Source: an uncultured Pelagibacteraceae bacterium (GTDB lineage Bacteria > Pseudomonadota > Alphaproteobacteria > Pelagibacterales > Pelagibacteraceae). Taken from it: a stretch of 64,000 nucleotides of DNA. The stretch lies in assembly GCA_902528375.1 (NCBI GenBank), contig CABZSS010000001.1, forward strand, positions 62,001 to 126,000, read 5' to 3'. Position numbers and translations under genes: made by a program. The notes beneath the pieces were generated by a model. The model worked only from the letters and a program-made list of their open reading frames with translations. It did no database searches and was not told where the DNA came from. Positions 12,429-22,995 of the stretch are shown in pieces (position 1 is the stretch's first letter; each line of letters starts with the position of its first letter).

Positions 12429-13247
12429 ATGACTGAATTACCACAAATGATTATTTTTAAAAGTATTAATAAACTTAATAAAGAAGTTAATTTTAAGGCA
12501 AGTATAGGATTTGTCCCAACAATGGGCAGTTTGCATAAAGGACATATTAGTTTAATAAAAAATTGCCAAAAAATATGTGACAAAACTCTGGTAAGCATAT
12601 TCATAAACCCCTCGCAATTTAACCGAAAAGCTGATTATAAAAATTACCCAAGAACATTAGATAAAGATATAAAAATTTTAAGGAAGTTCAAAGTCGACTA
12701 TGTCTTGATACCACACATAAAAGAAATCTATACAAGAAATACTCCAAGAAAAATTAATATTAGTAAAAAGTACAAGGTATTATGCGGTAAATATCGACCA
12801 GGACATTTTGAAGGAGTTTTAGCTGTAATAAATAAATTTTTAAAAAGTCTTAAAGTAAAAAAAATTTTCTTAGGTGAAAAAGATTTTCAACAATATTTCT
12901 TGATCAAAAGTTTCATAAAAAAAAAATTTAAAACAAAAGTTGTGTTATGCAAAACAATAAGAATGAATAATTTATTACCCTATTCGTCCAGAAACAAATT
13001 ACTTAATAACAAAAATATAAAAGAAGCTCAAATGTTTACAAAAAAAATAATTGATACATTCAAAAATATAAAAAGAAATATTAAAAATACTTATTTACTT
13101 CAAAGTATTAAAAACAACGGTAACATTAAGATTGAATATCTAGAATTGAGAAACAAAAACAATCTAAGTACAAGTTTTAACAAAAAAAATTTAAAACTTT
13201 TTGTGTGTTTTTATATTAAGAAAGTGAGATTGATTGATAATTTTTAG
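12429..13247 (+). CDS. panC: Pantoate-beta-alanine ligase, divergent (true start possibly 12447)
   Basis: ORF; VPTMGSLHKGHISLI, SIFINPSQFN...YPRTLDKD, RPGHFEGVLAVI, FLGEKDFQQ, SSRN motifs. Confidence 0.9.
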   Translation: MTELPQMIIFKSINKLNKEVNFKASIGFVPTMGSLHKGHISLIKNCQKICDKTLVSIFINPSQFNRKADYKNYPRTLDKDIKILRKFKVDYVLIPHIKEIYTRNTPRKINISKKYKVLCGKYRPGHFEGVLAVINKFLKSLKVKKIFLGEKDFQQYFLIKSFIKKKFKTKVVLCKTIRMNNLLPYSSRNKLLNNKNIKEAQMFTKKIIDTFKNIKRNIKNTYLLQSIKNNGNIKIEYLELRNKNNLSTSFNKKNLKLFVCFYIKKVRLIDNF

Positions 13248-14623
13248 CTGTAAAAGAAATATGCACCAATACCTAAAAAAGACAAAAAACCAATCACATC
13301 TGTGACAGTTGTTACAAACACACTTGATGCTATTGCTGGGTCAATATTAAGTTTTTTTAGTGTCACTGGAATTAAAATTCCAAACAAACCAGCAACAATC
13401 ATATTTAATACCATTGAGATAGAAATAATTATAGATAAAATATAATCTTTAAACCATAGTTGAACTATTAAAGCGCTTATTATTGCAAAAATAATTCCAT
13501 TTAAAACTCCAATATTAAATTCTTTTAAGACTATCTTCAAAAAGTTACTATTTGTTAAGTCGTTTGTAGCGATACCGCGTATAGTTACTGCTAACGTTTG
13601 CATACCAGCATTACCTCCCATTGATGCAACTATTGGCATTAAAAAAGCTAGAGCAACCATTTGTTCAATTGTTGCACCAAATTTACTAATAACCCAAGTT
13701 GCTAGGAAGGCTGTGAAAAGATTAAGTAAAAGCCAATTAAACCTTCTTTGTGTTTTCTTTATAACACTATCAGTAATTTCTTCATCTCCAACACCAGCTA
13801 ATCTTAAAGTATCTTCTTCTGCCTCTTCCTTTAATACAGTCAATACATCGTCACTAGTAATCATGCCAACCAATTTTTTAGTTTTATCAATTACAGCAGC
13901 AGAATTAAGGTTGTAGTTTTCAAAAAGTCTTCCGACTTCCTCTCTATCCATATCAACTGGAATAGTAACTTGAGACTCCGACATTATTTCGACCATTTTA
14001 CTTTCACGAGGTGTTCTCAAAACTTTTGATGAAGGAACTGTTCCCAGAGGTTTAAATTCATTATCGATAATATAAATTTCCAAAAATTGTTCAGGGAGAT
14101 CTTTATTTTCTCTTAAATAATCAATTGTTTGCCCAACAGACCAATTACTTGGGATAGCCGTAAATTCCCTTTGCATAATTCGCGCCGCAGAGTCTTCAGG
14201 ATAACTTAAACTTTCCAACAGAGCAAATCTATCTTTGGGAGGTAAAGAGCTTAAAATTTCATTTTTACTTTTCTCTTCAATATTTTCTAATATCTTAATT
14301 GCGTCATCAGACTCTAAATTTTTAAGAATAAATATTATAGAGGCTGTAGATAGTAACTTTATAATCTCAGATTGAATATTTTCATTTAACTCAACAAACA
14401 ATTCTGGATCCAATTTGAAGTTATTTAATTTTATAAGATTTTCTCTGTCATCTTGACTTAAATGTTCGATAATGTCAGCTGCATCCGCAGGGTGCATCTC
14501 TTTAAAAGAATTAGTAATAAAATTTACATCATCTTTTTGAATTTTATCTTCTATTACTTTGATATATTCTCTATTAAATTCAAAATTGACTTTTTTATCG
14601 ATTTTTTTTTTTAAATTACTCAT
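13244..14623 (-). CDS. mgtE: Magnesium transporter MgtE
   Basis: ORF; MgtE_N repeats, CBS domains, PIVASMGGNAGMQTLAVTIRG motif. Confidence 0.95.
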   Translation of the reverse strand: MSNLKKKIDKKVNFEFNREYIKVIEDKIQKDDVNFITNSFKEMHPADAADIIEHLSQDDRENLIKLNNFKLDPELFVELNENIQSEIIKLLSTASIIFILKNLESDDAIKILENIEEKSKNEILSSLPPKDRFALLESLSYPEDSAARIMQREFTAIPSNWSVGQTIDYLRENKDLPEQFLEIYIIDNEFKPLGTVPSSKVLRTPRESKMVEIMSESQVTIPVDMDREEVGRLFENYNLNSAAVIDKTKKLVGMITSDDVLTVLKEEAEEDTLRLAGVGDEEITDSVIKKTQRRFNWLLLNLFTAFLATWVISKFGATIEQMVALAFLMPIVASMGGNAGMQTLAVTIRGIATNDLTNSNFLKIVLKEFNIGVLNGIIFAIISALIVQLWFKDYILSIIISISMVLNMIVAGLFGILIPVTLKKLNIDPAIASSVFVTTVTDVIGFLSFLGIGAYFFYS

Positions 14624-14690
14624 TTTAAATCCTATAAAAATTATTAGAACTATTAATACAAATTAAATATAATACAATTTTTAATTTCTT

Positions 14691-15305
14691 ATGGAGATCA
14701 AAATATCGAAAAAACCAGTAAAATATGCAGAAGCTGTAAAATATCTTGATGAAAGGGTTCAAGAAGTTTATCAAAATAAAAATGAAGAATTAATTTGGTT
14801 CTTAGAACACAAGTCTGTTTATACATGTGGTGTAAATTTTAACCAAAAAGATGTTTTGGATAAAAACCTAAAAATAGTTAAAACTAGTCGAGGTGGGAAA
14901 ATAACGTGGCATGGTCCAGGTCAATTAGTCTGCTACTTTGTTATAGATATATCTAAAAGAAAAAAAGACATAAGAAGATTTATATCAGCTATCGAAAATT
15001 CAATTATAGAAACTTTAAAAGATTTAAAGATAATTTCTTTTAGTGATAGAAAAAATATTGGTATTTGGGTTTTGGATAAAAAAGAAGAAAAAAAAATTGC
15101 AGCAATAGGATTTCGTATAAAGAAATGGATTGCATTTCATGGATTTTCATTAAATTTATCTAACAGTCTAAATAGTTACAAAAAAATAATCCCTTGTGGA
15201 ATATCAGATAAAGGTGTTTCTAGGATATATGATTTTAAAAAAATTTCAAAAAAAACAATAATTGATAAACTTAAGATTAAACTTATAAAAAATCTAAAAT
15301 ATTAA
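14691..15305 (+). CDS. lipB: Lipoyl(octanoyl) transferase
   Basis: ORF; RGGKITWHGPGQLVCYFVID, AAIGFRIKKWIAFHGFSLN, C/K active-site context. Confidence 0.94.
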   Translation: MEIKISKKPVKYAEAVKYLDERVQEVYQNKNEELIWFLEHKSVYTCGVNFNQKDVLDKNLKIVKTSRGGKITWHGPGQLVCYFVIDISKRKKDIRRFISAIENSIIETLKDLKIISFSDRKNIGIWVLDKKEEKKIAAIGFRIKKWIAFHGFSLNLSNSLNSYKKIIPCGISDKGVSRIYDFKKISKKTIIDKLKIKLIKNLKY

Positions 15306-16202
15306 GTTTTTTTTTTCTAAATATCTATTAAAAGCTTTTGGTGGACTTGCTTTATAAAAAAATTTTTTATCATTAATATAAAATTTTAAAGAGTAAGCAT
15401 GTAACATTAAATTTTTCTCACTTTTATTCTTTTTACTGGAGTGAATATATTTCTTATCTCCTACAATTGGATTATTAATTAAAGTTAATTGTTTTCTTAA
15501 TTGATGTTTCCTTCCAGTAACAGGTTTAAGTTCTAGAAATGACGTTGATGTAGTTTCTGAGAGAACTTTATAATATGTTATTGCTTTTTCAATTTTTTTT
15601 TTGTCATTTTCAAAAGTAATAAGATCATTTTTCAACTCACCTTTTTTTTTACTTATATGACCATGACATACAGCTAAGTAAGTTTTGTGAATTTTACGAA
15701 GTCTGAATAACGATGTAAATAATCTTGCTGAGTTATGATTTTTTGAAATTATCATTATTCCAGATGTTTCTTTATCTAACCTATGTACTGGAAAAGGTTT
15801 TGTATCTTTAAAAAGATTACTAGAAGCTAATATATCAATTAAATTTTTTTTTGATTTTGTTCCACCTTGAACAGGAACACCAGGACTTTTATCAATTACA
15901 ATAAAGTCATCATTGTCTTCTATTATTCTGTTTTCATGTACTTTTAATAATTTGGCTGTTGGAGAAAATTTTTTATTAATTTGCTTGTATTTATTAGTTT
16001 CAAAAGAAAAATTAAAAAAATTTATTTTATCACCAGTCTTTAATTTGTAAGAGCTGCTTACTTTTTTAATATTAACTTTAATTTTTCCTTTTCTCAAAGA
16101 TTTTTCGATTAATGATTGTGGAAGAGAGATAATTTTATTTCTTAACCATCTATCAATTCGCATACCTGAATAAATTTCCTTAATTATATAGGACTTATTC
16201 AT
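15294..16202 (-). CDS. rluC: RluA/RluC-family 23S rRNA pseudouridine synthase
   Basis: ORF; S4-like N-terminus, PVHRLDKETSGIMIISKN active-site motif, GRKHQLRKQL. Confidence 0.9.
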   Translation of the reverse strand: MNKSYIIKEIYSGMRIDRWLRNKIISLPQSLIEKSLRKGKIKVNIKKVSSSYKLKTGDKINFFNFSFETNKYKQINKKFSPTAKLLKVHENRIIEDNDDFIVIDKSPGVPVQGGTKSKKNLIDILASSNLFKDTKPFPVHRLDKETSGIMIISKNHNSARLFTSLFRLRKIHKTYLAVCHGHISKKKGELKNDLITFENDKKKIEKAITYYKVLSETTSTSFLELKPVTGRKHQLRKQLTLINNPIVGDKKYIHSSKKNKSEKNLMLHAYSLKFYINDKKFFYKASPPKAFNRYLEKKNLIF

Positions 16203-16209
16203 TTTTTAT

Positions 16210-16650
16210 TTATGCTATGGCTGATTTTTTTTCCTCTGTCTTAGCAGTTTTATCTTGTGATTTCTTTTTCTTAAATTTTCTTTTTGCTTCAATATCTCTG
16301 TCTACAAATTCTATTACAGCTAAAGGTGCATTATCACCGTATCTAAATCCAGCTTTTACAATTCTAGTATAACCTCCAGATCTTTTTTCATATCTTTTAG
16401 ACAAAGTTTTTATAACTTTATTTGCATTAGTTTTATCCTGAAGTTGAGATACTAATCTCCTCGTATTTTGTAAATTTTTTTTCTTGCCTAAAGTTATAAT
16501 TTTATCAGCTTGAGGCTTCAGCACTTTTGCTTTAGGTAAGGTAGTAATTATTTGTTCGTATTTAATCAAATTATTGAGCATATTTTTGATTAAAGCTTTT
16601 CTATGTTCTGATGTTCTGTTGAGTTTTTTATAACCTAGCCTATGTCTCAT
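16210..16650 (-). CDS. rplQ: 50S ribosomal protein L17 (lysine-rich C-terminal tail)
   Basis: ORF; MRHRLGYKKLNRTSEHRKALIKNML; next to rpoA. Confidence 0.96.
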   Translation of the reverse strand: MRHRLGYKKLNRTSEHRKALIKNMLNNLIKYEQIITTLPKAKVLKPQADKIITLGKKKNLQNTRRLVSQLQDKTNANKVIKTLSKRYEKRSGGYTRIVKAGFRYGDNAPLAVIEFVDRDIEAKRKFKKKKSQDKTAKTEEKKSAIA

Positions 16651-16652
16651 TA

Positions 16653-17681
16653 TTAAATACTTTCCTCTAACTTTTTAGATAATTCAGCTATATTGTCCGG
16701 TGGCCAATTAGGTATCTCCATACCTAAGTAAAGTGACATACCATTCAAAACTTCCTTAATCTCGTTAAGAGACTTTCTTCCAAAGTTTGGAGTTCTTAAC
16801 ATTTCACCTTCTGACTTTTGAACTAAATCTCCAATATAAATAATATTATCATTTTTTAGACAGTTCATTGACCTTACAGAAAGCTCTAATTCATCAACTT
16901 TTCTTAACAAGTTTTTGTTAAATTCTGGTTCACTTGGTTTTTCAGCTATAGTAACTTCTTGTGGTTCATCAAAATTAACAAACATTCCTAATTGATCTTG
17001 AAAAATTCTAGCTGAGTAAGCCAACGCATCTTCCGCTGAGATAGAACCATTAGTTTCTATTTCCATGGTTAATTTGTCATAGTCCAAAGCTTTACCCTCT
17101 CGTGCAGTGCTCACAGAATAAGATACTTTTTTAACTGGGCTAAAAAGTGAGTCGATAGGTATAAGACCTAGAGGTGGCTCATCTGGTTTGTTAAGTTCAG
17201 CGGGTACATAACCTTTTCCATTGCCTATTGTCATCTCCATGTGGAAGTTTGTATTTTCATCTAAATTACAAATTACCAGGTCCGGATTTAAAATTTCAAT
17301 TTCATTAATTTTTGTAATATCAGATGCTTTAATTACTCCTGGACCTTTTGCATCTAACACTAATTTTTTTGATCCCTCAGAGGTACTTTTTAATGCTAAT
17401 GATTTAACATTAAGAACAATATCAGTTACATCCTCTCTTACTCCTTTGATAGACGTAAACTCGTGAAGTACTCCGTCAATTTGAATTGCTGTTACAGCGG
17501 CACCTCTAATTGAAGACAATAAAATCCTTCTTAGTGAGTTACCTAAAGTTAAGCCATAACCTTTTTCAAGTGGTTCGGCTACAATTTTAGCGTATGATTT
17601 ATCATCGTTTAAATTTATATCCAACTTTCCAGGTTTAATTAATGATTTCCAATTTTTTAAATTTACATTAGCTGTTTCCAT
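16653..17681 (-). CDS. rpoA: DNA-directed RNA polymerase alpha subunit
   Basis: [32 protein letters not shown]-terminal domain [14 protein letters not shown]. Confidence 0.98.
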   Translation of the reverse strand: METANVNLKNWKSLIKPGKLDINLNDDKSYAKIVAEPLEKGYGLTLGNSLRRILLSSIRGAAVTAIQIDGVLHEFTSIKGVREDVTDIVLNVKSLALKSTSEGSKKLVLDAKGPGVIKASDITKINEIEILNPDLVICNLDENTNFHMEMTIGNGKGYVPAELNKPDEPPLGLIPIDSLFSPVKKVSYSVSTAREGKALDYDKLTMEIETNGSISAEDALAYSARIFQDQLGMFVNFDEPQEVTIAEKPSEPEFNKNLLRKVDELELSVRSMNCLKNDNIIYIGDLVQKSEGEMLRTPNFGRKSLNEIKEVLNGMSLYLGMEIPNWPPDNIAELSKKLEESI

Positions 17682-18127
17682 TAAACTCTCCTTTTTTTTG
17701 GTGGTCTTGTTCCATTATGTGGCATCGGTGTTGTATCTTTGATAGATAAAATTTTAAAACCTCTAGCTTGTAATGCACGCAAAGCTGTTTCTCTACCTGA
17801 ACCTGGTCCTTTAATTTCAACCGTTAAAGTTTTCATACCGTACTCTAAAGCTTTCGATGCAGCAGAGTCTGCTGCTATTTGTGCTGCATAAGGAGTTGAT
17901 TTTCTAGAACCCTTAAAACCTTTTTGTCCAGCAGATGCCCAGGATACAACATTACCTTGCGTATCAGCTATTGATACAATTGTATTATTAAAGGTTGACT
18001 GAACATAAGCTATTCCGTTAACTATATTCTTTTTAATTTTTTTCTTTTTAGAGTAAGAACTTTTTTTAACAGATTTTACTTCTGGTTTCTCATCAACTTT
18101 TTTCTCTATCTTTTTTTTGTCAGCCAT
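17681..18127 (-). CDS. rpsK: 30S ribosomal protein S11 (with Lys-rich N-terminal extension)
   Basis: [46 protein letters not shown]. Confidence 0.97.
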   Translation of the reverse strand: MADKKKIEKKVDEKPEVKSVKKSSYSKKKKIKKNIVNGIAYVQSTFNNTIVSIADTQGNVVSWASAGQKGFKGSRKSTPYAAQIAADSAASKALEYGMKTLTVEIKGPGSGRETALRALQARGFKILSIKDTTPMPHNGTRPPKKRRV

Positions 18128-18133
18128 TTCAAA

Positions 18134-18517
18134 CTATTTTTTTAATGGTGTTAATTTTTTACCTGCAATAGCAATTGCTTTACCTTTTCTTGTTCTCGCA
18201 TTACATCTGGTTCTTTGTCCTCTTACAGGTAACTTTTTTTTATGTCGAAAACCTCTATAGCACGCAAGATCAATTAATCTTTTAATGCTCATTGAATTTT
18301 CTCTTCTTAAATCTCCCTCAACTGTGAAATGCTGGTCGATATACTCTCTAATTTTAAGAATTTGGTCGTCAGTAAGTTGATTTACTCTTTTTGATTTTGG
18401 TATTTCTAATTCCTTACAGATTTGTTTAGAAAACTTATCCCCAATACCATAAATATATGTAAGTCCAATGAGGACGATTTTATTTTGTGGGATATTTACA
18501 CCTGCAATTCGAGCCAT
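18134..18517 (-). CDS. rpsM: 30S ribosomal protein S13
   Basis: [32 protein letters not shown]. Confidence 0.98.
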   Translation of the reverse strand: MARIAGVNIPQNKIVLIGLTYIYGIGDKFSKQICKELEIPKSKRVNQLTDDQILKIREYIDQHFTVEGDLRRENSMSIKRLIDLACYRGFRHKKKLPVRGQRTRCNARTRKGKAIAIAGKKLTPLKK

Positions 18518-18539
18518 AATTTGAGATAAAATTTAGCCT

Positions 18540-18567
18540 TTTATATAAGATGAAAATTTAAAGTCAA
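18540..18567 (-). promoter_or_regulatory. Candidate sigma70-type promoter for rpsM-rpsK-rpoA-rplQ
   Basis: Minus strand TTGACT - 16 nt - TATAAA, directly upstream of rpsM in the rpsM/adk gap. Confidence 0.5.
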
Positions 18568-18571
18568 CTTT

Positions 18572-19135
18572 TTATAACTTTAAAAAGTCCTTAATTTGCT
18601 CGTTTATTTGATCAATTTCTTGGTTTCCGTTAAGCTCGTAAAAATTTTGTTTAGACGAATAATAATTTAATACAGGTGAGGTTGTTTTTAAATAAGTGTC
18701 ATATCTTTTAAGAATTGTATCTAAATCATCATCTGACCTTTTTTCTTCAATTCTTCTTTTTTCAATTCTTTTTACTATAGTTTCTTTATTTACGTTTAAG
18801 AAAAAAACAAAATCAATTTGTTGTTTAGACTCTGTTAACAACAAATCTAAATTTTTTGCTTGTTCGATAGTTCTTGGATACCCATCAAAAATTAATTTTC
18901 CTTTTTTTGATGTGTCAAAAACTACTTTTTTCATAAGGCTATTAACAATTTCATCATCAACAAATTTACCTTCATTCATAAAACTTATAATTTTTTTACC
19001 AATTTCTGTATCTTTTTTGATTTCGTCCCTCAACATATCACCTGTTGAAACTTGAAAATTATTTAATACTTTAATTAAAAATTTTGCTTGGGTACCTTTA
19101 CCTGCGCCTGGAGGACCAAATAAAATTATATTCAC
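18572..19135 (-). CDS. adk: Adenylate kinase
   Basis: ORF; MNIILFGPPGAGKGTQAKFL, FDGYPRTIEQA. Confidence 0.97.
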   Translation of the reverse strand: MNIILFGPPGAGKGTQAKFLIKVLNNFQVSTGDMLRDEIKKDTEIGKKIISFMNEGKFVDDEIVNSLMKKVVFDTSKKGKLIFDGYPRTIEQAKNLDLLLTESKQQIDFVFFLNVNKETIVKRIEKRRIEEKRSDDDLDTILKRYDTYLKTTSPVLNYYSSKQNFYELNGNQEIDQINEQIKDFLKL

Positions 19136-19137
19136 TA

Positions 19138-20418
19138 TTATCTTCCAAATTTAGTTTTTTTTATAAGTTGTTCGTACTGCGCACTCATTAATCTTGTTTG
19201 GATTTGGGTTACTGTATCTATTGCTACGACTACAACAATTAAGACTGAAGCACCACCTAAATAGAAAGGTATAGGATAGTTTGCTATTAAAAATTCTGGC
19301 ATTAAACAAACTAATGTTAAATATAATGCTCCGATAGTTGTTAGTCTTGTTAGAATTTCCTCAATATATCTTGCTGTACTTTCCCCTGGTCGTATCCCTG
19401 GTACAAAGCCACCATATTTTCTTAAGTTTTCAGCGGTTTCATCTGGATTGAATACAAGTGAGGTATAAAAGAATGTAAAAAAGATTATACCTGAAGCATA
19501 TAAAATCATGTAAAGAGGCTGTCCTTGTGAGAAAAAAGATAAAAAAGAAGATACGTTATCATTCTCACTAATATTAAAATTTGTAAGTGTAGCAGGTAAA
19601 AGTAGTATAGCTGAAGCAAAAATTGCTGGTATCACACCTGCTGTATTTATCTTAAGAGGAAGATGTGAAGAGTCACCCCCATACATTTTATTACCCATTT
19701 GTCTCTTGGGATAGTTTATCAATATTTTTCTTAGAGCCCTCTCCATAAAGACAATGAACATTATGGTAGCTATCAATAGAACAAAAATAAAAATTATCAT
19801 TGTGGAAGATATTGCACCTGTTCTACCTAGTTCAAACGTTGTGACTAATGCTCTTGGTATTTCTGCAACGATACCAGAAAAAATAATTAATGAGATTCCA
19901 TTACCTATTCCTCTTTGAGTAATTTGTTCACCTAGCCACATTAAAAAAATAGTGCCAGCTACAATTGTTGTCACTGTTGTAACTTTAAAAAAAATACCTG
20001 GATTAATTACTAAATTTTCAGATGACTCAAGCCCAACTGACAATCCATAGCCCTGAATAGTTGCCAAAAGAACGGTTCCATATCTTGTAATTTGTGTGAT
20101 TTTTTGTCGACCAATCGTGCCCTGACTTTTTAAATTTTTGAAATAATCTGATGTTCCTGTAAGCAATTGAACTATAATAGAAGATGATATATATGGCATT
20201 ATACCTAAAGCAAATATTGCCATACGGCTAACAGCACCACCTGCAAAAACATTAAACATGCCGAGTAAGCCTTTTTGGTTTCCATCCATCATAATCTTTA
20301 ATTGATCAGGATCTATACCGGGTAAAGGAACAAATGTTCCAAATCTGTAAACTGCTAAAATAAATATTGTAAAAATTATACGATTTCTTAAATCGTTATT
20401 TTGTGTCGTTGTACTCAT
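19138..20418 (-). CDS. secY: Protein translocase subunit SecY
   Basis: ORF; multi-TM, FVPGIRPGESTARYIEEILTRLT. Confidence 0.98.
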   Translation of the reverse strand: MSTTTQNNDLRNRIIFTIFILAVYRFGTFVPLPGIDPDQLKIMMDGNQKGLLGMFNVFAGGAVSRMAIFALGIMPYISSSIIVQLLTGTSDYFKNLKSQGTIGRQKITQITRYGTVLLATIQGYGLSVGLESSENLVINPGIFFKVTTVTTIVAGTIFLMWLGEQITQRGIGNGISLIIFSGIVAEIPRALVTTFELGRTGAISSTMIIFIFVLLIATIMFIVFMERALRKILINYPKRQMGNKMYGGDSSHLPLKINTAGVIPAIFASAILLLPATLTNFNISENDNVSSFLSFFSQGQPLYMILYASGIIFFTFFYTSLVFNPDETAENLRKYGGFVPGIRPGESTARYIEEILTRLTTIGALYLTLVCLMPEFLIANYPIPFYLGGASVLIVVVVAIDTVTQIQTRLMSAQYEQLIKKTKFGR

Positions 20419-20428
20419 ATTATTTTAT

Positions 20429-20884
20429 TTATTTGCTCTCTAAAATTTTAATTGTTGAGCCATTCTTTGAAAGTTTTTCTTTTGCTGAATTAGATAAAAA
20501 ATGAACTTCTAAATTTAATTTATCTTTGATTTCACCCTGACCAAGTATCTTTATTTTTTCATATTTTTTTTTTATAATTTTCGAACTTTGTAAATATTTA
20601 ATATCTATCTTTTCAGACGGTTTTATTCTTTTTGTTTCTATGAGCAATTGTAAATCGCCTAAGTTTAATTTACCAATTTTATTTTTACGTATTGGATTGA
20701 AGCCTCTTTTGGGTAATCTTCTATATAAAGGCATTTGACCACCTTCAAAACTTTTAATTGCTACACCAGATCTTGATTTTTGACCTTTAACACCTCTTCC
20801 AGAAGTTTTGCCTTTTCCAGATCCAATACCTCTTCCAACTCTTATTTTTTTTGTTTTCAGTTTAGTTAAACCATTAAGCATCAT
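20429..20884 (-). CDS. rplO: 50S ribosomal protein L15
   Basis: ORF; GRGIGSGKGKTSGRGVKGQKSRSGV. Confidence 0.97.
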   Translation of the reverse strand: MMLNGLTKLKTKKIRVGRGIGSGKGKTSGRGVKGQKSRSGVAIKSFEGGQMPLYRRLPKRGFNPIRKNKIGKLNLGDLQLLIETKRIKPSEKIDIKYLQSSKIIKKKYEKIKILGQGEIKDKLNLEVHFLSNSAKEKLSKNGSTIKILESK

Positions 20885-21384
20885 TATCCTCTTTTTTCTA
20901 TAATTTCAGAAATTTTCTTGTTTCTTATAATTGAAATTTGTTTAGGTGAATTTTGTTTTTTTAGAGCTTTAAGACATGCCCTGATAACATTATGAGGATT
21001 TGCAGTTCCAAGTGACTTAGCCACTATATCTTTAATACCAAGTACTTCACATACAGCTCTTACTGGACCGCCAGCTATTATACCTGTTCCTTTTGGAGCT
21101 GCCCTCATTTTGATTTTTCCAGCGCCGTCTTTACCGAAAACATCATGATGAATAGTTCTTCCCTCTCTTAAAGGTATTTGAATTAAATTTCTTCTAGCCA
21201 TTTCATTGGCTTTTTTTATAGCATCTGGTACTTGTTTTGATTTTGCGTGCGCAATACCAATTTTTCCGCTTTGATTTCCAACGACTACTAATGCAGAAAA
21301 ACCAAATCTTCTACCACCTTTAACAACTTTTGTAATTCTGTTTACGTGAACAAGTTTTTCTATAAATTCATTTTCTTTAGACAT
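20884..21384 (-). CDS. rpsE: 30S ribosomal protein S5
   Basis: [34 protein letters not shown]. Confidence 0.97.
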   Translation of the reverse strand: MSKENEFIEKLVHVNRITKVVKGGRRFGFSALVVVGNQSGKIGIAHAKSKQVPDAIKKANEMARRNLIQIPLREGRTIHHDVFGKDGAGKIKMRAAPKGTGIIAGGPVRAVCEVLGIKDIVAKSLGTANPHNVIRACLKALKKQNSPKQISIIRNKKISEIIEKRG

Positions 21385-21385
21385 A

Positions 21386-21742
21386 TTAAAATTCCATTCC
21401 GTTTTTTCTTAATGTTTCAGCAAAAATCTTTACTCTTCCATGATACTTAAATTGCCCTCTATCAAAATAAATTTTCTTGATGTTTTTTTCTACAGCTTTC
21501 TTTGCTAATTTCTCAGCAACCAGTTTTGAAAGTTCAGTTTTATTTACCTTGTTTGCAGATTTCATGTCTTTTTCATTAGATGAAGCAGACAGAATAGTCT
21601 TGCTATTGGCATCATCAATTATTTGTGCAGATATATTTTTTAAACTTCTAGATACACTTAATCTGAAACGATCATTTTTAGAATTACCCTTTAGTTTATT
21701 TCTAACTCTAAATTTTTTTCTTTGTAAAGTGTTTAATTTCAT
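21386..21742 (-). CDS. rplR: 50S ribosomal protein L18
   Basis: ORF; position and [20 protein letters not shown]. Confidence 0.96.
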   Translation of the reverse strand: MKLNTLQRKKFRVRNKLKGNSKNDRFRLSVSRSLKNISAQIIDDANSKTILSASSNEKDMKSANKVNKTELSKLVAEKLAKKAVEKNIKKIYFDRGQFKYHGRVKIFAETLRKNGMEF

Positions 21743-22281
21743 TATTTCTTTTTACCTTCTTTTCTTAATATATATTGACCTTTTTCTTTAATTCCTTTTC
21801 CTTTATAAGGTTCGGGCGGTCTAAAAGATTTAATTTTTGATGCAATCATACCAACTTTTTGCTTATCAACACCTGATATTTTAATAGTTGTTTGTTTTTC
21901 AACTAAAATTTTTACATCCTCGGGAATATCAAAATTAATATCATGACTAAAACCTAGTTGAAGATTTAATTGTTTTCCTTTTAATGCTGCTCTGTAACCT
22001 ACGCCACTTAACTCAAGCACTTTTTCAAAACCAACACTAGTTCCTATTATTGCATTATTAATTAGACTTCTATTCATCCCCCATAATCTTTTTGTATCAT
22101 CGTCTAGTTTCTTTGGTTTAATTGAAACGTTTTTGCCATCATCAATTTTAAAATCAAAAATCTCTAAATTAATTTTTAACTTTTGTTTACCCAAAGGACC
22201 TTCTATATTGATGTCCGAACCTGCTAAAGCAACTTTAACTTTTTCGGGAATATTGATACTTATTTTACCTATTTTTGACAT
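21742..22281 (-). CDS. rplF: 50S ribosomal protein L6
   Basis: [29 protein letters not shown]. Confidence 0.97.
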   Translation of the reverse strand: MSKIGKISINIPEKVKVALAGSDINIEGPLGKQKLKINLEIFDFKIDDGKNVSIKPKKLDDDTKRLWGMNRSLINNAIIGTSVGFEKVLELSGVGYRAALKGKQLNLQLGFSHDINFDIPEDVKILVEKQTTIKISGVDKQKVGMIASKIKSFRPPEPYKGKGIKEKGQYILRKEGKKK

Positions 22282-22676
22282 TAAAATACCTTACAAATTA
22301 TTTCGCCACCAACTTTTTGTTTTCTTGCATCAATATCTGTCATTACACCTTTTGGTGTAGATATAATTGCAATTCCTAAACCATTATTAATTTTTGGTAA
22401 ACTTTGAGCACTAGAAAAAACTCTTCTACCAGGTTTTGATATTCTTTCTATCACACTTATTACTGGAGATCCGGAATTATACTTTAACTCTATAATTAAA
22501 ATTTGTTTGTTATCATTTTTATCAACATTAAACCCATTTATATAACCTTCATTTTTTAAAACATCTGCAATCTTCATCTTAAAATTTGATGAAGGCATTT
22601 CTACTTTTTTATGATTTCTTAATTGCGAGTTTTTTATTCTCGCAAGCATATCTCCTATTGGATCTGTCAAACTCAT
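22281..22676 (-). CDS. rpsH: 30S ribosomal protein S8
   Basis: ORF; MSLTDPIGDMLARIKN. Confidence 0.97.
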   Translation of the reverse strand: MSLTDPIGDMLARIKNSQLRNHKKVEMPSSNFKMKIADVLKNEGYINGFNVDKNDNKQILIIELKYNSGSPVISVIERISKPGRRVFSSAQSLPKINNGLGIAIISTPKGVMTDIDARKQKVGGEIICKVF

Positions 22677-22689
22677 ATAATTTTCCTTT

Positions 22690-22995
22690 CTACCAACTTG
22701 ATTTTATCATACCAGGAATTTTACCCTGTAGACCTAGTTGTCTAAGAGCTATTCTTGATATTCTTAATTTTCTGTAAACACCATGCGGTCTTCCTGTTAT
22801 TTCACATCTATTTCTTACTCTAGTCTTCGCCGAATTTCTTGGTAATTTTGATAATTTTTGTTGAGCTTTAAACCTTTCCTCTAGGGGTAATTTTTTATTC
22901 ATTATAATTAGTTTTAGTTTTTTTCTTTTTGCATAAAATCTATCTGACAACTTTCTTCTCCTATTATTCTTATTTATTGAACTAAGTTTAGCCAT
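22690..22995 (-). CDS. rpsN: 30S ribosomal protein S14 (zinc-independent type)
   Basis: [38 protein letters not shown]. Confidence 0.97.
   Translation of the reverse strand: MAKLSSINKNNRRRKLSDRFYAKRKKLKLIIMNKKLPLEERFKAQQKLSKLPRNSAKTRVRNRCEITGRPHGVYRKLRISRIALRQLGLQGKIPGMIKSSW

Noticed and set aside
14624-14690. Possible magnesium riboswitch (M-box) upstream of mgtE
   Set aside because: The gap to divergent lipB is only 67 bp, too short for an M-box, and no matching motif was seen.
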